Positions 5,531-6,783 of a stretch of 6,783 bases of DNA are shown in pieces; the stretch's first letter is position 1; each line of letters starts with the position of its first letter. The position numbers were made by a program, and so were the translations under genes. This DNA comes from Christensenella sp. UBA3770 (lineage in GTDB: Bacteria > Bacillota > Clostridia > Christensenellales > CAG-1252), in NCBI GenBank assembly GCA_002371075.1, contig DFFS01000015.1, positions 1 to 6,783 on the forward strand. The letters run 5' to 3'. The notes under the pieces are model-generated. The model worked only from the letters and a program-made list of their open reading frames with translations, had not been told where the DNA came from and made no database searches.

Positions 5531-6716
5531 AGTCAACGACAACTTTTCTTGCCTGAAAGAAAGCTATCTCTTTTCCGAGATCGGCAAAAAGGTGCGGGCG
5601 TATCAGGCGGCGCACCCCGATAAAAAGGTGATCCGCCTCGGCATCGGCGACGTGACGCTGCCCCTTGCCCCCGTGGTGGTGGAAGCCATGGAAAAGGCCG
5701 TCAAGGAAATGGGCGTCAAGGAGACCTTCCGCGGTTATCCGCCGGAGTACGGCTACGACTTCTTGCGTGAGGCGATCGCCGCTTATTACAAAAGAAAGGG
5801 CGTTACCGTCGCAGCGGGCGACGTATTCGTTTCGGACGGCGCCAAGAGCGACGTCGGAAACATCGTGGATATCCTTGGCAAAAACACCGTCTTGATCCCG
5901 TCGCCGGTCTATCCGGTGTATATGGACAGCAACTTGATGAACGGCAACCGCATCGAACTGCTGGAAGCAGGCGAGTCGGACGGCTTCCTCGGCACGCCCG
6001 ATCTTTTGGACGGCGAAACCTACGTGATCTACATCTGCTCCCCCAACAATCCGACGGGCGCGGTGTACGACAGGGCGGGGCTCAAAGCGTGGGTGGATTA
6101 CGCCCTTGCAAGCGGCTCGCTGATCATCTTTGACAGCGCTTACGAAGCCTTTTTAAGCGGGGATTATCCCCATTCGATCTATGACATCGAGGGGGCGGAA
6201 AAGTGCGCGATCGAGATCTGTTCCTTCTCTAAGATGGCGGGTTTCACCGGCACCCGTTGCGCTTGGTGCGTCGTTCCGGAGGGGCTTATGACGGAGGACG
6301 GCTACAGCCTCAAAAAGCTGTGGGCGCGCCGTCAGGCAACCAAGTTTAACGGCGTCTCTTATCCCGTCCAACGCGGTGCGGAAGCGGCGCTTTCCGAAGA
6401 GGGGCTCAAGCAGTGCGCAGCTTTGGTCGGCTACTATATGGAAAACGCAAAGATCATTGCCGAAACTCTTAAAAAGGTGGGCGTTTGGTTTACGGGCGGC
6501 GTTTCTTCCCCGTATATTTGGCTCAAGTGCCCGAGCGGCATGTCAAGCTGGGAGTTCTTTGATTATCTCTTGGAAAACGCGCAGATCGTCGGCACCCCGG
6601 GCGAGGGCTTCGGCGAAGCTGGCGAGGGGTACTTCCGCCTGACGTCGTTCGGCAGCCGTGAAAACACGCTTGAGGCTGTTAAACGCCTCGAAGCGCTTCT
6701 TAAAGACCGCGCATAA
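5517..6716 (+). CDS. dapL: LL-diaminopimelate aminotransferase
   Basis: PLP-dependent fold-type I aminotransferase that converts tetrahydrodipicolinate and glutamate directly to LL-diaminopimelate, replacing the DapD/DapC/DapE route. The 399 residues are near the family's usual length of about 400-410. Diagnostic segments include LGIGDVTLPL (41-50), FRGYPPEYGY (71-80), SDGAKSD (106-112) and SPVYPVYMDSN (129-139). PLP-site residues are N178 in SPNNPTG, D206 and Y209 in FDSAYEAF, the Schiff-base lysine K239 in SFSKMAGFTGTR, and R247. The carboxylate-binding R374 lies in YFRLTSFGS. The GDVTLPL and FSKMAGFTG contexts are typical of DapL rather than aspartate or histidinol-phosphate aminotransferases, and the dapABF neighbours agree. 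Two ATG codons lie in tandem at 5517 and 5520; the first has better spacing from AAGGAG. It is the last recognisable operon gene, ending 67 bases before the window edge. Confidence 0.95.
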   Translation: MMKIKVNDNFSCLKESYLFSEIGKKVRAYQAAHPDKKVIRLGIGDVTLPLAPVVVEAMEKAVKEMGVKETFRGYPPEYGYDFLREAIAAYYKRKGVTVAAGDVFVSDGAKSDVGNIVDILGKNTVLIPSPVYPVYMDSNLMNGNRIELLEAGESDGFLGTPDLLDGETYVIYICSPNNPTGAVYDRAGLKAWVDYALASGSLIIFDSAYEAFLSGDYPHSIYDIEGAEKCAIEICSFSKMAGFTGTRCAWCVVPEGLMTEDGYSLKKLWARRQATKFNGVSYPVQRGAEAALSEEGLKQCAALVGYYMENAKIIAETLKKVGVWFTGGVSSPYIWLKCPSGMSSWEFFDYLLENAQIVGTPGEGFGEAGEGYFRLTSFGSRENTLEAVKRLEALLKDRA

Positions 6717-6717
6717 C

Positions 6718-6746
6718 GGCGCATATACTTCGTTTCTGTCTGCGCC
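6718..6746. repeat. Inverted repeat just after dapL
   Basis: GGCGCA (6718-6723) pairs with TGCGCC (6741-6746) around a 17-base loop, beginning one base after the dapL stop. No T-run follows, so it is not a standard intrinsic terminator. It could protect the 3' end of the mRNA or belong to an extragenic palindromic repeat. Confidence 0.45.
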
Positions 6747-6757
6747 TTGACGAAATC

Positions 6758-6774
6758 GCGTACAAAAAGTACGC
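6758..6774. repeat. Perfect hairpin GCGTAC-AAAAA-GTACGC
   Basis: A perfect six-base-pair stem (6758-6763 with 6769-6774) with a five-A loop, 11 bases beyond the preceding inverted repeat. No T-tract follows before the window ends at 6783. Two stem-loops in tandem at the end of the operon suggest a repeat element or a composite 3' structure rather than a simple terminator. Confidence 0.5.
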
Positions 6775-6783
6775 TCAATCGCA

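Noticed and set aside
4748..5542. Long minus-strand reading frame (264 codons) opposite dapF
   Set aside because: Antisense to dapF across its catalytic motifs, with Arg/His-rich composition and no recognisable domain. It is a by-product of the codon bias of dapF.
1..6783. CRISPR arrays, tRNA or rRNA genes, insertion sequences, toxin-antitoxin or defence genes
   Set aside because: I looked for regularly spaced repeats, cloverleaf signatures, transposase motifs and paired small genes, and found none.

Overview
The window looks like a chromosomal segment from a Gram-positive-type bacterium. It is most likely an uncultured member of the Clostridia (Firmicutes). The reasons are strong GGAGG-type ribosome binding sites, sigma-A-like promoters with extended -10 elements, short intergenic gaps, a base composition somewhat above 50% G+C by eye, and a diaminopimelate pathway that uses the aminotransferase DapL. 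This placement is inferred from style and gene content. No marker gene in the window settles it.

Layout. Positions 1-118 hold no gene but a strikingly foldable stretch: a three-way junction whose closing helix runs directly into a T-tract. A strong promoter follows at 132-160, then galactokinase (galK, + strand, 167-1303), apparently monocistronic and probably leaderless. A bidirectional hairpin terminator (1327-1362) separates galK from two minus-strand genes. These are a small four-helix membrane protein of unknown function (1370-1819), with its own promoter overlapped by a 13-bp palindrome, and upstream of it a secreted polysaccharide deacetylase (2014-2841). The 194 bases between these two hold that promoter, a T-run and no recognisable gene. 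The deacetylase diverges from the main operon across 206 bases carrying a promoter for each direction.

Main operon. dapA, dapB, dapF and dapL (+ strand, 3048-6716) are tightly packed: a 1-nt gap, then 8-nt and 14-nt overlaps. Together they encode the lysine/meso-diaminopimelate branch from aspartate semialdehyde and pyruvate to meso-diaminopimelate. DapA makes hydroxytetrahydrodipicolinate and DapB reduces it to tetrahydrodipicolinate. DapL transaminates that directly to LL-diaminopimelate, bypassing the DapD/DapC/DapE steps, and DapF epimerises it to the meso form. The product feeds peptidoglycan cross-linking and, through LysA (not in the window), lysine. The operon is followed by two inverted repeats (6718-6774) but no clear intrinsic terminator before the window ends.

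Overall this is mainly ordinary housekeeping sequence, and I see no clear new multi-gene system. The parts most worth a second look are the structured element at the left edge, the leaderless architecture of galK, the operator-like palindrome upstream of the small membrane protein, and the paired inverted repeats at the right edge.
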